64,000 nucleotides of DNA from Acidobacteriota bacterium (GCA_012729555.1 JAAYCX010000081.1:29687-93686); one strand, 5' to 3'; shown: positions 30,201-38,862, counted from the first letter of the stretch. The notes: generated from the sequence alone by a model not told the origin. Numbers and translations are program-made.

Positions 30201-30211
30201 GCCCCGGCCCG

Positions 30212-31252
30212 CTACACGATGCTGAAGTCGGAGACGGTCGATTTGTCCCCCAGGACCGTCCCGGGCCGCAACCGGGCGCCCTCCCCGATATGGCACAGCC
30301 TCCCGATCACGGCCTTTTCGATGCGGGCGTGCGCCATGATCCGTGTTCCGCTCCAGATGACGGAATCCTTGATCAGCGCCCCCTCCTCGATGCGGCACCC
30401 TTCGCCCAGCACCGAGTTTTCGATGGCCACGCCCGACTTGATCACGCATTTTCCATCCAGGATGGAGAAGGCGTCGATGGAGACCTCCTGCTTCTTCCAG
30501 TTGTTCGGGGGGCACGCCTTCTGGGGGTAGCCGGGCATTTTCGTCCTGCCGGAGATGATGCCGAAGCTGGCTTCGAGGTATTTCTGGGGGCTGCCGATAT
30601 CCTGCCAGTAACCGTGGGTGAGGCAGGCGTAGACCCGCGCCCCCTCCTGTACCATGGCCGGGAAGATGTCCCGCTCGAAACTCTGCGTCCCCTCGCCCGG
30701 TATCCGGTCGAGGACCGAGCGCTCCAGGACGTAGATCCCGGCGTTGATCGTGTCCCCCGTCACCTCGTCCTCCGGCGGCTTCTCGGTGAAACGGATCACC
30801 CTGCCGTCCGGCGCCGCCTCCACCAGCCCGTAACCCACCGGGTTCATCACGCGGGCGGTCACGATGGTGGCCTCGGCCCCCCGGGCCTTGTGGCAGGCGA
30901 GGACCTCCCTCAGGTCGATGTCGGTCAGGACGTCTCCGTTGAGGACGATGGTGGTGTCGTCGATGAGGTTCTCGGCCGCCTTGAAGGCGCCCGCCGTGCC
31001 GCGGGGGAGGTCTTCGTGCGTGTAGCGCATGGTGACGCCGTACTTCATGCCGTCGCCGAAGATGTCGGTGATCTTCCGGGGCTGGTAGGAGAGGCTGAGG
31101 ATGATCTCCGTGATGTCCGCGCGCTTGATGTGGTCGATCTGGAAAAAGAGAAAGGGGATGTTGGCGAGGGGGACGATGGGCTTGGGAACATGCAGAACCA
31201 GGGGACGCAGCCGCGCCCCTTTTCCCCCGGCAAGGATGAATGCTTTGATCAC
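30212..31252 (-). CDS. Sugar nucleotidyltransferase with left-handed beta-helix
   Basis: A 346-residue nucleoside-diphosphate-sugar pyrophosphorylase. The N-terminal LAGGKGARLRPLVLHVPKPIVPLANIPF is the nucleotide-binding signature of mannose-1-phosphate guanylyltransferase and glucose-1-phosphate thymidylyl/uridylyltransferases; VLNGDVLTDIDL holds the metal Asp. From residue about 250 the chain has hexapeptide repeats (I-x-x-S-V-I/L-G pattern) of a left-handed beta-helix. The start is a GTG at 31252 with GGGAGGGA upstream; in-frame sequence upstream is not family-like. The preferred sugar is probably mannose, but is not settled. Confidence 0.88.
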   Translation of the reverse strand: MIKAFILAGGKGARLRPLVLHVPKPIVPLANIPFLFFQIDHIKRADITEIILSLSYQPRKITDIFGDGMKYGVTMRYTHEDLPRGTAGAFKAAENLIDDTTIVLNGDVLTDIDLREVLACHKARGAEATIVTARVMNPVGYGLVEAAPDGRVIRFTEKPPEDEVTGDTINAGIYVLERSVLDRIPGEGTQSFERDIFPAMVQEGARVYACLTHGYWQDIGSPQKYLEASFGIISGRTKMPGYPQKACPPNNWKKQEVSIDAFSILDGKCVIKSGVAIENSVLGEGCRIEEGALIKDSVIWSGTRIMAHARIEKAVIGRLCHIGEGARLRPGTVLGDKSTVSDFSIV

Positions 31253-31325
31253 GGCGTCGAGTCCCTCCCGCGGGAATGATAGCACAAAGTCCCGCTCCTG
31301 AATCCTGCATCCTCGCACCCGGTTT

Positions 31326-31334
31326 TGTGATAAT
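31326..31334 (+). promoter_or_regulatory. Extended -10 for pgsA
   Basis: TGTGATAAT at 31326-31334, an extended -10 with no clear -35, lies 12 bases before the ATG of pgsA. Initiation seven bases downstream would leave only about five or six untranslated bases. Confidence 0.4.
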
Positions 31335-31346
31335 CTACCCTTGATC

Positions 31347-32039
31347 ATGAATCTGCCGAACGCCTTGACCATCGCCCGAATCTTCCTGGTGCCCGTAGTC
31401 GTCGCCCTGCTCCTGACGGTCGAAATCCGGACCTGGGCCTTCCTGGGCGCCAGCCTGTTCCTGGCCGCCGCCCTGACCGACCTGCTCGACGGCTACCTGG
31501 CCCGGAGGCGCAAGCAGGTGACGACCCTGGGGCGGCTTTTGGACCCCATCGCCGACAAGCTCCTCATCTCCTCCGCGCTGGTCGCCCTGGTGCAGCTGGG
31601 GATCGCGCCCGCCTGGATGGTCGTCATCATCCTGGGGAGGGAATTCGCCGTCAGCGGGCTCCGGAGCATCGCCGCCCACGAGGGGTTTTCCATCGATGTC
31701 TCGCGCCTGGGGAAGGGGAAGATGGTGGCCCAGGTGGCGGCCGTGGTGGGACTGATCCTGGGGCACAAATACGGCGGGTGGGTGCAGGGGACCGCGACCG
31801 TCCTTCTCTGGGGCGTGGTGGTCCTGGCGCTGGTCTCCATGGCGCAATATTTCCGCGACTTCTGGTCCAAGCTGGACAACAGCATCAAGTACCGCGAGAA
31901 GCGCCGGCGCAGGGTGCTCGAGAGGCGGCGCCTCCGTGCCGAGCAGCGGCGGGAACTGGGTCGGCTGCGCAAACTCGAACAGCTGCACCGGCTGGAGGCG
32001 GCCGACCGGCCGGCGGCCGACCTGAAAAATTCCCGGTGA
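31347..32039 (+). CDS. pgsA: CDP-diacylglycerol-glycerol-3-phosphate 3-phosphatidyltransferase
   Basis: A 230-residue membrane enzyme that makes phosphatidylglycerol phosphate from CDP-diacylglycerol. The CDP-alcohol transferase motif DGYLARRRKQVTTLGRLLDPIAD gives D-G-x2-A-R-x8-G-x3-D-x3-D. Several membrane helices follow. The last 45 residues are very basic and hydrophilic (EKRRRRVLERRRLRAEQRREL), longer than in most PgsA. The ATG at 31347 matches the conserved NLPNALTIARI start; a TTG two codons upstream is less likely. Confidence 0.95.
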   Translation: MNLPNALTIARIFLVPVVVALLLTVEIRTWAFLGASLFLAAALTDLLDGYLARRRKQVTTLGRLLDPIADKLLISSALVALVQLGIAPAWMVVIILGREFAVSGLRSIAAHEGFSIDVSRLGKGKMVAQVAAVVGLILGHKYGGWVQGTATVLLWGVVVLALVSMAQYFRDFWSKLDNSIKYREKRRRRVLERRRLRAEQRRELGRLRKLEQLHRLEAADRPAADLKNSR

Positions 32040-32052
32040 AGGCGGGGGGGAC

Positions 32053-32619
32053 ATGCTCGACCACGCTGACAAGGCCGCACTCCTCGGACTGGCCCGCAGG
32101 ACCCTCGAGGCCCACCTGGCCGGGGAGGGGGCGCCGGGACTCGACCGCCCGGGCCCGGCCCTGCTCGAAATGAAGGGGGCCTTCGTTTCCCTCCACCGGG
32201 AGGGGGCCCTCCGGGGCTGCATCGGCCAGATCCTGGCCGACCGGCCGCTGTGCGAAATCGTCGCGCGTTGCGCCGTCAGCGCCGCCTGCGGCGATCCCCG
32301 GTTCCCGCCGGTGAGCGCCGGGGAACTGCCGCTGCTCGAGCTGGAGATCTCGGTCCTCGCTCCCCTGCGCCGCATCGGCGACATCGAAGAGATCCGGGTC
32401 GGGGTGCACGGGCTCTACCTCGTGAGCGGGCCTCACCGGGGCCTGCTCCTGCCGCAGGTGGCGTCCGAGCAGGGCTGGGACCGGAGGCGGTTCCTCGAAC
32501 ACACCTGCCGCAAGGCCGGGGCGGCCCCCACGGCATGGCGCGAGGCGGAGACCGAGATCTACGTCTTCGAGGCCGAGGTTTTTTCCGAATCCGGGCTCTC
32601 CCGCGCGGCGCGGTCCTGA
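32053..32619 (+). CDS. amrA: AmmeMemoRadiSam system protein A (AMMECR1 domain)
   Basis: A 188-residue AMMECR1-domain protein with the diagnostic LRGCIG at residues 53-58 and the later LEISVLAPLRRIGDIEEIRVGVHGL and GLLLPQVASEQGWDRRRFLEHTCRKAG. The function is not known; bacterial members usually sit with a Memo and a radical-SAM gene, but the Memo gene is far away at 17339-18148. It lies 13 bases after pgsA with a purine-rich GGGGGGGAC site before the ATG. Confidence 0.92.
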   Translation: MLDHADKAALLGLARRTLEAHLAGEGAPGLDRPGPALLEMKGAFVSLHREGALRGCIGQILADRPLCEIVARCAVSAACGDPRFPPVSAGELPLLELEISVLAPLRRIGDIEEIRVGVHGLYLVSGPHRGLLLPQVASEQGWDRRRFLEHTCRKAGAAPTAWREAETEIYVFEAEVFSESGLSRAARS

Positions 32620-32646
32620 CCCCGTATGGAGTCCCCCCGCGCTTCG

Positions 32647-32655
32647 TGGTATATC
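32647..32655 (+). promoter_or_regulatory. Extended -10 for the site-2 protease gene
   Basis: TGGTATATC at 32647-32655, without a clear -35, ends seven bases before the ATG at 32663, so the transcript would start at or next to the initiation codon. No ribosome binding site is present at the usual position. Confidence 0.4.
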
Positions 32656-32662
32656 TAGTTTC

Positions 32663-33787
32663 ATGAGACCCGGGGGATTCCATCTTTTGCGGATCGGCGG
32701 CATCGATGTCACCATCGACTACTCCTGGTTCGTCATGTTCTTCCTGGTTCTCTACATCATGGCCGAGAGCTACTTTCCCCGGGTGCTCGCGGACCATTCC
32801 ACGGCGCAGTACTGGGTCATGGGGGGCGTCGCGGCCATCCTCCTTTTCGTTTCCGTCCTCCTGCACGAATTGGCCCATTCGCTGGTCGCCCTCCGGCACG
32901 GGATCCGGGTCGCCGGCATCAGGCTTTTCATCTTCGGCGGGATGGCCGAAGTCGTCTCCGAAGCCCGCAACGGGAGGCAGGAGTTTTTGATCGCGCTGGC
33001 GGGCCCCGCGACCAGCCTGGGGATCGGGGGGGGGCTCCTGGCCGTCCATTTCGCCGCCGCGGGATTCTCGTCGGCCGTCGCGGGGATCGCATGGTGGCTG
33101 GGCTGGGCCAATATCCTCCTGGCCCTCTTCAACCTGATCCCGGGCTTTCCCCTGGACGGCGGCCGCATCCTGCGGGCGTTCCTCTGGGACCACTGGGACG
33201 ACCTGGCCCGCGCCACCCGGGTGGTCAGCCGGATCGGCAACGCCTTCGCCCTCTTTCTCATCATCCTGGGCGTCCTCCAGTTCCTCCTGACGCAGAGCCT
33301 GCTGTCCGGCCTCTGGCTGGTGCTGATCGGGATGTTCCTGAAACAGTCGGCGGCCGGGGGGTACCAGGCGATCATGCTGAAGCAGGCGCTCGCCGGGGTG
33401 GAGGTGCGGCAGGTCATGACGGCCGATGTCGTGAAGGTGGACTGGCTGACCCCGATCGACCGGCTGATCCAGGATTACATCTACCGGCACCAGTTCACGC
33501 AGTTTCCCGTTTTCAACCGGGAGGAGTTCGTGGGGATGGTGTCCATCGAGGGGGTCAAGACGGTGGCCCGGGAGCTGTGGGGGTTCAAGCAGGTCCGGGA
33601 CGTGATGACGCCGGTCGAGCTGGTGCCGTCGCTCAGGCCGTCGGACCCCGCCGGAGAGGCCCTCTCCCGGATGGCCGCCGAGAACGGATGCATGCCGGTG
33701 GTGGAGGACGGGTCGCTCCTGGGAATCGTGACGCGGAGGGACATCCTGGACCTTTTCAAAATCAAATCGGATCTCGGGGCCGCCTGA
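32663..33787 (+). CDS. Site-2 protease (M50) with two CBS domains
   Basis: A 374-residue membrane metalloprotease of the sporulation-factor/Rip3 type. The active-site HELAH is at residues 68-72 and the third-metal motif NLIPGFPLDGG at 157-167, in membrane helices. The cytoplasmic part from about residue 240 is a pair of CBS domains (VRQVMTADVVKVD and VRDVMTPVELVPS), which usually bind adenosyl ligands and gate activity. The substrate is not known. It has no PDZ domain, unlike RseP here. Confidence 0.9.
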   Translation: MRPGGFHLLRIGGIDVTIDYSWFVMFFLVLYIMAESYFPRVLADHSTAQYWVMGGVAAILLFVSVLLHELAHSLVALRHGIRVAGIRLFIFGGMAEVVSEARNGRQEFLIALAGPATSLGIGGGLLAVHFAAAGFSSAVAGIAWWLGWANILLALFNLIPGFPLDGGRILRAFLWDHWDDLARATRVVSRIGNAFALFLIILGVLQFLLTQSLLSGLWLVLIGMFLKQSAAGGYQAIMLKQALAGVEVRQVMTADVVKVDWLTPIDRLIQDYIYRHQFTQFPVFNREEFVGMVSIEGVKTVARELWGFKQVRDVMTPVELVPSLRPSDPAGEALSRMAAENGCMPVVEDGSLLGIVTRRDILDLFKIKSDLGAA

Positions 33788-33858
33788 AAGGGCCGATCCA
33801 CACCCCGGGGCGCACGGCGGCTCCACCGGACGCCCCGACCCATCCCGCGGAGGGGGCT

Positions 33859-34713
33859 ATGATCCGCTCCATACTGTTTGCTCTGGCTGAAACGCCTTAC
33901 GGCGCCGGCGCCTCTAACCACGCGTGCTGGCTTGCCCGCAAGGAAAACGGTTTTGTCCATGCGCTGGCCGTGATCGACATCGCCGCCTTCGAGATCCCGG
34001 TGATGGGGGCGGCCGACGGCTTCATGCCTTCGGTGGTGACCCCGCCCGCTCAATCGGGCCAGACCCTGATGCAGGACCTGGCGGCGGTGGCGGGGGTGCG
34101 GCTGGAGGAGTTCGCCGCCCGCTGCTCGGCCCGGGGGATCTCCTGCGCCACGGAAATCAGGAGCGGGATACCGGCGGACGTCATCTGCCAGGCGGCGGCC
34201 GCCCACGACATCGTGGTCGTTTCGCGCACCGGGTACAGCCGCGTCCCCTCCCCCCATGCCGTGGACTCCCTGGTCGCACCGGTGATCCGGGGGGCGGTCC
34301 GCCCCGTGCTCGTCGCCGGTTCGGAGTTTCCCGAAGACGGGGAACTGCGCAACGTGCTGGTGGCCTACGACGGGAGCCTGCACGCCGCGCGCGCCCTGCC
34401 CGTAGCCGCGGAACTGGCGGCCCGGCCCGGGGTCCGGTGCACCCTCCTGACGGTGGCCCAGCAGGAGAGCGCGGGGCGGGAGACCCTGGCCCCGGCCGCG
34501 GCGTTCTTGCGCCACCACGGCATCGATCCCGGCGTCAGGGTGATCGTTCACGCGAAGCCGTCGGAGGTGATCTGCGATCTCGCCGGGAGCGAGGGGGTGG
34601 ATCTCGTGGTGATGGGGGCCTACGGGCGGAGCCCCATCCGGGAGGTCCTCTTCGGCAGCACGACGGAGCGCATCCTGTCCCATTGCGCCGCCAGCGTCGT
34701 CCTGCAGGCCTGA
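33859..34713 (+). CDS. Tandem universal stress protein
   Basis: A 284-residue protein with two Usp domains. The second domain shows the ATP-binding end VVMGAYGRSPIREVLFGSTTERIL; the first (residues 1-145) has the VVVSRTG variant but a less complete motif. Members are nucleotide-binding stress proteins. The ATG at 33859 follows a GGAGGGGG site; the frame is open upstream into the protease gene but that part is not Usp-like. The gene could be cotranscribed with the protease 71 bases upstream. Confidence 0.9.
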   Translation: MIRSILFALAETPYGAGASNHACWLARKENGFVHALAVIDIAAFEIPVMGAADGFMPSVVTPPAQSGQTLMQDLAAVAGVRLEEFAARCSARGISCATEIRSGIPADVICQAAAAHDIVVVSRTGYSRVPSPHAVDSLVAPVIRGAVRPVLVAGSEFPEDGELRNVLVAYDGSLHAARALPVAAELAARPGVRCTLLTVAQQESAGRETLAPAAAFLRHHGIDPGVRVIVHAKPSEVICDLAGSEGVDLVVMGAYGRSPIREVLFGSTTERILSHCAASVVLQA

Positions 34714-34736
34714 GGGCGCGCGGCCCGAGGGGGGAG

Positions 34737-35033
34737 CTACCGCCGGGTGAGGGCGAGCAGGAAATCGAGGAGGGGGCGCAGCGAGGGGTGCACCATCCCC
34801 TCGGCGGCCTCCACCGTGTGCGTCCTCTCCCCGGTGTCCACCGTGACCCGGAAGAGGAAGCCGTCGGGCGGGCTCGGGCCGGGCCCGGCCGCGGGCGGGA
34901 GGCTGAAGAAGGCCGAGTCCCGCAGCAGTCTCTTCAGGCGGCGGGCCTGGGCCGGGGGCAGGTCGGCGCCGTCCAGGGTCCCTCCGACCTTCCTGCCGGC
35001 CAGCCCTCCCGTGCGTTCGAACACGATTTTCAT
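34737..35033 (-). CDS. Emfourin-like small protein (protealysin inhibitor family)
   Basis: A 98-residue protein starting MKIVFERTGGLAG, followed by an L-P-P-x-x-A-R-R-L-x-x-L-L-R-D-S pattern, ADFF-like AFFSLPP, and VTVDTGERTHTVEAAEGMVHP. This is the pattern of emfourin, an inhibitor of M4 metalloproteases such as protealysin, which is usually encoded next to its protease. No M4 protease is beside it here. It is cytoplasmic, with no signal peptide. The call is from family resemblance. Confidence 0.7.
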   Translation of the reverse strand: MKIVFERTGGLAGRKVGGTLDGADLPPAQARRLKRLLRDSAFFSLPPAAGPGPSPPDGFLFRVTVDTGERTHTVEAAEGMVHPSLRPLLDFLLALTRR

Positions 35034-35112
35034 CCCATTATTTTACTACGGATGGGGCGGCGGGGGAAACATCGCCCCCGTCCGGCAACGCGCCGCCGCT
35101 GGGGACATCGCC

Positions 35113-35808
35113 TCAACTGCGCCTTTTTCCGAGACTGCGCTTCATCTTCCTGAGCCCCGTTCCACTGTCCGGGCCGAGGCCGTGCCGGGCCAGTTCCGCA
35201 GCCAGCCTCCGGCGTCCCCGGTGCAGCCGGTTGATCACGTTCTGGTACCGCTCGGGGTTCAGCCGGTCCACGATCTCCCCAGGGTCGAGCCCCGAGATCA
35301 GGAGCTCCATCGCCTGGCGCTGTGAATCGGGGAGCCGGGAGATCGTTTCGTCGACGATCCCCTGCATCTCGTCGCGGAGCAGGCTGATTTCGGGGGAGGG
35401 GGCCGCGGGGAACAGGCCGGCGGCGACGGAGCCGCCGCCGGCCATCGGGGGCCTCTGCCGCCGGCCCGATTCCCAGTCGTCCAGGGAGGTGGTGCGCCGG
35501 GCCTTGCGATAGTAGTTTCCCACCTTCCTCCGGAGCACCCCCATGCTCCACACCAGCGGGCTCTTGCGCAGGTCGGCCCGGGGGCATTTGGCGACCAGGG
35601 TCAGGAGCGTCTCCTGGACCAGGTCTTCCGCGTCGTTGGGGTCCGGGATGCGCCCGGCCGAGAGTTTTTTCAGGGCCGCGCGGATCGAGGTGATCTCGTC
35701 ATCGGTCCATTCCGATGGGGCCGGGACGCCCGCCCGCTCCCTGCACGCGGAGCCTTCGGCGACATAAAGGGGGCCGGCTTCGAAGTGAAGATAGGCTTGT
35801 TCGGACAC
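35113..35808 (-). CDS. ECF-type sigma70 family RNA polymerase sigma factor
   Basis: A 231-residue sigma factor. Region 2 has DAEDLVQETLLTLVAKC, and region 4 is RLPDSQRQAMELLISGLDPGEIVDRLNPERYQNVINRLHRGRRRL, with a helix-turn-helix that is longer than usual between turn and helix. Regions 2 and 4 are separated by a Gly/Pro-rich linker. No anti-sigma gene is adjacent; upstream (transcriptionally) lies the VWA protein gene. A TTGACT-18-TACTTT promoter is at 35873-35902. Confidence 0.85.
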   Translation of the reverse strand: MSEQAYLHFEAGPLYVAEGSACRERAGVPAPSEWTDDEITSIRAALKKLSAGRIPDPNDAEDLVQETLLTLVAKCPRADLRKSPLVWSMGVLRRKVGNYYRKARRTTSLDDWESGRRQRPPMAGGGSVAAGLFPAAPSPEISLLRDEMQGIVDETISRLPDSQRQAMELLISGLDPGEIVDRLNPERYQNVINRLHRGRRRLAAELARHGLGPDSGTGLRKMKRSLGKRRS

Positions 35809-35872
35809 CGTTCGCCCTCCAATTCAGCAGGTTTTGGAAAAACCGTGAATTCGAGGGTGATGGGGTGAAGAA

Positions 35873-35902
35873 AAAGTAGTTCGGCCGGGCGGGGGAAGTC
35901 AA
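35873..35902 (-). promoter_or_regulatory. Promoter candidate for the ECF sigma gene
   Basis: On the minus strand, TTGACT (35902-35897) and TACTTT (35878-35873) are separated by 18 bases, in the 120-base gap before the sigma factor gene. Confidence 0.45.
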
Positions 35903-35928
35903 GCCGTTTTTTCGGGCGCGGCGCCGGT

Positions 35929-36894
35929 TCAGTCCCGGGGGGCGTAGTACCCGGGCCGGGCCGTGACGCTGACGCCCTGGCGGGCCACCCCCACGTCGAT
36001 ACGGCGGTAGGACCCGTCCTTGTCCGTGTTGCTCGACACGTAGCCGAGGGTGTACTGGTTGCGCAGCTCCTCGTCCACGTCGGCGTAGATGTCGTCGAGC
36101 TGGCCGAAATTGTTGGGATAGAGGACCCGCCCCCCGGTCTCGTACGCCAGCTTCCGCAGGGCCAGGTCCGCGTTGGCGAACTGCTGCTGGGGGATGTCGC
36201 GGTACAGGGTTTCCATCAGCTGGCGCAGCGCCTCCGTCTTGCTGACGACGTAGACGGCCACCTCCTCGTGGACGGCGGCCTGGACCGCCTCTTCGAAGGT
36301 GACGGCGCTCCTGTTGTCCAGTCCGTCGCTCATGATGATCATGACCCTCTTCCCCTCGACGCCGCGGAAGACGTCGTTCGAGACGACCCACACGGCGTCC
36401 CACACCTTCGTGTCATCCTTGCAGTAGATGGAGGTCAGGACGGGGCCCAGGCGCGCGGTATCGGTGCCCCAGTCCATCTTCAGCCTGATTTCGGTGTTGA
36501 AGGAGGTGAGGGAAAACCGGTCCCCGGGCTTGAGCTGTTCGATGAAGCGCCGGGTCGCGTACCGGATCGCCCCCCACTCGGAGCGGACGCTTCCGCTCGT
36601 GTCGAGCACGACGGCGATGTGGACGGGGAGCCCTTCCTGGGCGAAGAACAGGATCTCCTGCGGTTGCCCGTCCTCGAGCAGCCGGAAGGAGTCGCGGGGC
36701 AGGCCCCGGAGGAAGTTCCCGTCCGCCCCCCGGACCGTGACGGGGACGTTGACCATGTTGACCTCGACGCCGATCTTGAACCCCGCCTGGGGGATGGCGG
36801 GGGTCTCCCCTTCCGGGGCCTGGCCGGGGGCGAAGGACGCCGCCAGGGCCGCGAGGGCGGCCGCGAGCAGCCAGGTTCGTATTCGGGTCGTCAT
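35929..36894 (-). CDS. Secreted VWA-domain protein (VWFA-related Acidobacterial type)
   Basis: A 321-residue exported protein. Residues 1-24 are a signal peptide. After a short domain (VPVTVRGADGNFLRGLPRDSFRLLEDGQ) there is a von Willebrand A domain with the metal-binding DTSGS at residues 98-102 and the later SLTSFNT and MSDGLDN positions, ending in an acidobacterial-type GYVSSNTDKDGSYRRIDV segment. Such proteins bind other proteins through the metal. The start MTTRIRTW was chosen for the signal peptide; upstream codons run into mpl. It is eight bases downstream of mpl. Confidence 0.88.
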   Translation of the reverse strand: MTTRIRTWLLAAALAALAASFAPGQAPEGETPAIPQAGFKIGVEVNMVNVPVTVRGADGNFLRGLPRDSFRLLEDGQPQEILFFAQEGLPVHIAVVLDTSGSVRSEWGAIRYATRRFIEQLKPGDRFSLTSFNTEIRLKMDWGTDTARLGPVLTSIYCKDDTKVWDAVWVVSNDVFRGVEGKRVMIIMSDGLDNRSAVTFEEAVQAAVHEEVAVYVVSKTEALRQLMETLYRDIPQQQFANADLALRKLAYETGGRVLYPNNFGQLDDIYADVDEELRNQYTLGYVSSNTDKDGSYRRIDVGVARQGVSVTARPGYYAPRD

Positions 36895-36901
36895 TCGGCC
36901 G

Positions 36902-38335
36902 TCAGCCTCCGGGTGTCGCTTCGGTCTTCCCCCCGAGCGCGGCGGGGAGTTTCTCGTAGATGCCGCCGAAGCCGCCGTTGGACAGAAGGACCACCAGGTC
37001 CCCCGGACGGGCTTCGGCGGCGACCTTTTCAATTATAGCGTCCACGGTCCCGAGGTTCCAGGCGGCCGCGCCGCGGGAGCGCAGGTCCGAAACCAGCCGC
37101 TCGAGATCGAGCCTTTCCCCCTCCGGCACCTTTTCCGGCCTGAACAGGGCCGGGAAGGCCACGCAGTCGGCGCCCGCGAGCGCGTCGGCGATCTCCCTCT
37201 GGAAGACGTTGCGGCGGCTGGTGGCCGAACGCGGTTCGTACACCGCCCATACCCGTTCGGGCCGGAAGGCGGCCCGGACCGTTTCCAGGGTCTCCCGGAC
37301 GGCGGTGGGGTGGTGCGCGAAGTCCTCGTAGATGCGGACCCCCCCCACTTCGGCCCGCAGCTCGAGCCTGCGGCGGACCCCCGCGAACGACTCCAGCCCC
37401 CGGCCGATCTCCCGGGCGGATACCCCCAGGCGGTGCAGCACGGCCGTGGCGGCCAGGGCGTTGCGGATGTTGTGGCGTCCCACCGCCCGCATCCGGAAAC
37501 GGCCGAAAGCCTCCCCCCTGAGGGCCACCTCGAAGCTCGAGCCCGTCTCCCCCATCTCGATCGCGCCGGCGCTCCAGTCGCAGCCGGGGTCGAGGCCGAA
37601 GGTCTCCCGGGCGCAGCGGCAGCCGGCGCAGGCCTCCAGCGCGGCGGGGCTTTCGCCCCCGACCGCGAGAAAGCCCTCTTCCGGGATGAGGTGGACCAGG
37701 CGCCGGAACTGCAGCCGGATGCTTTCCAGGTCCGGGTAGATGTCGGCGTGGTCATACTCGACGTTTCCGATCACGGCCAGGTAGGGGAGGTAGTGGAGGA
37801 ACTTGGGCCCCTTGTCGAAAAAGGCCGAATCGTATTCGTCCCCTTCGACCACGAAATGCTCCCCGCCGCCCAGGCCGTAGCTGGACCGGAAATTCCCGGC
37901 GATCCCCCCGATCAGGAAATCGGGGCGCAGGCCGGCGGACTGCATCCCCCAGGCGAGCATGGAACTGGTGGTGGTCTTGCCGTGCGTCCCGGCGACCACG
38001 ACGGGGATCTTCCCGAGGAGAAAGAAGCGCTTGAGCGCCTCCGGGAAGGAGGTGTAGGGGATCCTGCGGTTGAGCGTCCGTTCGATCTCGGGATTCCCGC
38101 GCGACAGGGCGTTGCCGATGACGACCAGGTCCGGTTCCGGCTCGAGGTTGCGCGCGTCGTACCCACGGCGCACCGGGATGCCGCGCTCGGCGAGAAAATC
38201 GCTCATCGGGGGGTACACCCCCTCGTCGGAGCCGGAAACCTCGTGCCCCGCTTCCCGGAGCATCGCCGCCAGCGAGGCCATGCCGGTTCCGCAGATCCCG
38301 GCCAGGTGTATCCGAAGGAGTCCGTTCTTGGGCAT
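36902..38335 (-). CDS. mpl: UDP-N-acetylmuramate:L-alanyl-gamma-D-glutamyl-meso-diaminopimelate ligase
   Basis: A 477-residue Mur ligase that recycles the tripeptide from cell-wall turnover by joining it to UDP-MurNAc. The N-terminal HLAGICGTGMASLAAML is the UDP-binding loop and AGTHGKTTTSSMLAW is the ATP P-loop (around residues 114-128); EGDEYDSAFFD and YDHADIYPDL are Mpl/MurC features, and the former favours Mpl. Length is as expected for Mpl. It supports a peptidoglycan with meso-diaminopimelate. The next gene downstream encodes the VWA protein. Confidence 0.93.
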   Translation of the reverse strand: MPKNGLLRIHLAGICGTGMASLAAMLREAGHEVSGSDEGVYPPMSDFLAERGIPVRRGYDARNLEPEPDLVVIGNALSRGNPEIERTLNRRIPYTSFPEALKRFFLLGKIPVVVAGTHGKTTTSSMLAWGMQSAGLRPDFLIGGIAGNFRSSYGLGGGEHFVVEGDEYDSAFFDKGPKFLHYLPYLAVIGNVEYDHADIYPDLESIRLQFRRLVHLIPEEGFLAVGGESPAALEACAGCRCARETFGLDPGCDWSAGAIEMGETGSSFEVALRGEAFGRFRMRAVGRHNIRNALAATAVLHRLGVSAREIGRGLESFAGVRRRLELRAEVGGVRIYEDFAHHPTAVRETLETVRAAFRPERVWAVYEPRSATSRRNVFQREIADALAGADCVAFPALFRPEKVPEGERLDLERLVSDLRSRGAAAWNLGTVDAIIEKVAAEARPGDLVVLLSNGGFGGIYEKLPAALGGKTEATPGG

Positions 38336-38340
38336 GGGGG

Positions 38341-38862
38341 TCAGGAATATTTCAGGCCGGTGATTTCGATGGTGATGTTCTTGGGGTCCCAGTAATATTC
38401 GACCGCCTCGACCCCGATGGTGAAGGAGCGTCTTTCCAGCGGATTCATGGGTTTGCCCACGTATCCCGCGCCGGGGCGAAGGGCGAAGGCCGTCCGTTCC
38501 TTCGAGACCTTTCCCCAGGCGTCGTACAGGGTGAGGTGCAGTTCGACCGCTTCCAGCGTCCGGTCCCCGTCGTTGACGAGCACGCCCGAAATCATGGCGA
38601 TCCGGGCGTTGCTGAAACTGACCCCCAGGCTGGCCTGGACGTCCTCGATGAGGACCCTTGTCTTGTAGTATTCGAAATTGGTGTCCCCCGCGCGGAGCAG
38701 CCCGGGGACGGCGACCCCGGCGGGCCCGGCCTCGGACTCGAGGCCGCCCTGGTAGTGCACGTAGAGCGCGACGGCGCCCGCGAGGACCGCCAGCACTCCG
38801 ATGGTGGCGAGGATCATCGTCGGACGCCTGCTGGTCTGCGGTTCGGAATGGAATTCAACCAT
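38341..38862 (-). CDS. Membrane-anchored protein with FxLYD-like domain
   Basis: A 173-residue protein with a membrane helix at about residues 15-35 (ILATIGVLAVLAGAVALYV) and a beta-rich outer domain. The latter contains ISGVLVNDGDRTLEAVELHLTLYDAWGKV, resembling the FxLYD family, whose role is unknown. The start at 38862 has an AGGGGCG site; an ATG at 38907 is excluded because it lies within the promoter -10 box. It precedes mpl by five bases and may be in the same transcript. Confidence 0.75.
   Translation of the reverse strand: MVEFHSEPQTSRRPTMILATIGVLAVLAGAVALYVHYQGGLESEAGPAGVAVPGLLRAGDTNFEYYKTRVLIEDVQASLGVSFSNARIAMISGVLVNDGDRTLEAVELHLTLYDAWGKVSKERTAFALRPGAGYVGKPMNPLERRSFTIGVEAVEYYWDPKNITIEITGLKYS

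Noticed and set aside
27585..31310. A 1241-residue frame on the minus strand opposite the phosphatase, yqeY and uvrC genes
   Set aside because: It is rich in Pro, His, Arg, Gly and Leu in no family pattern and is opposite clearly functional genes; it is a shadow frame of high-GC coding DNA.
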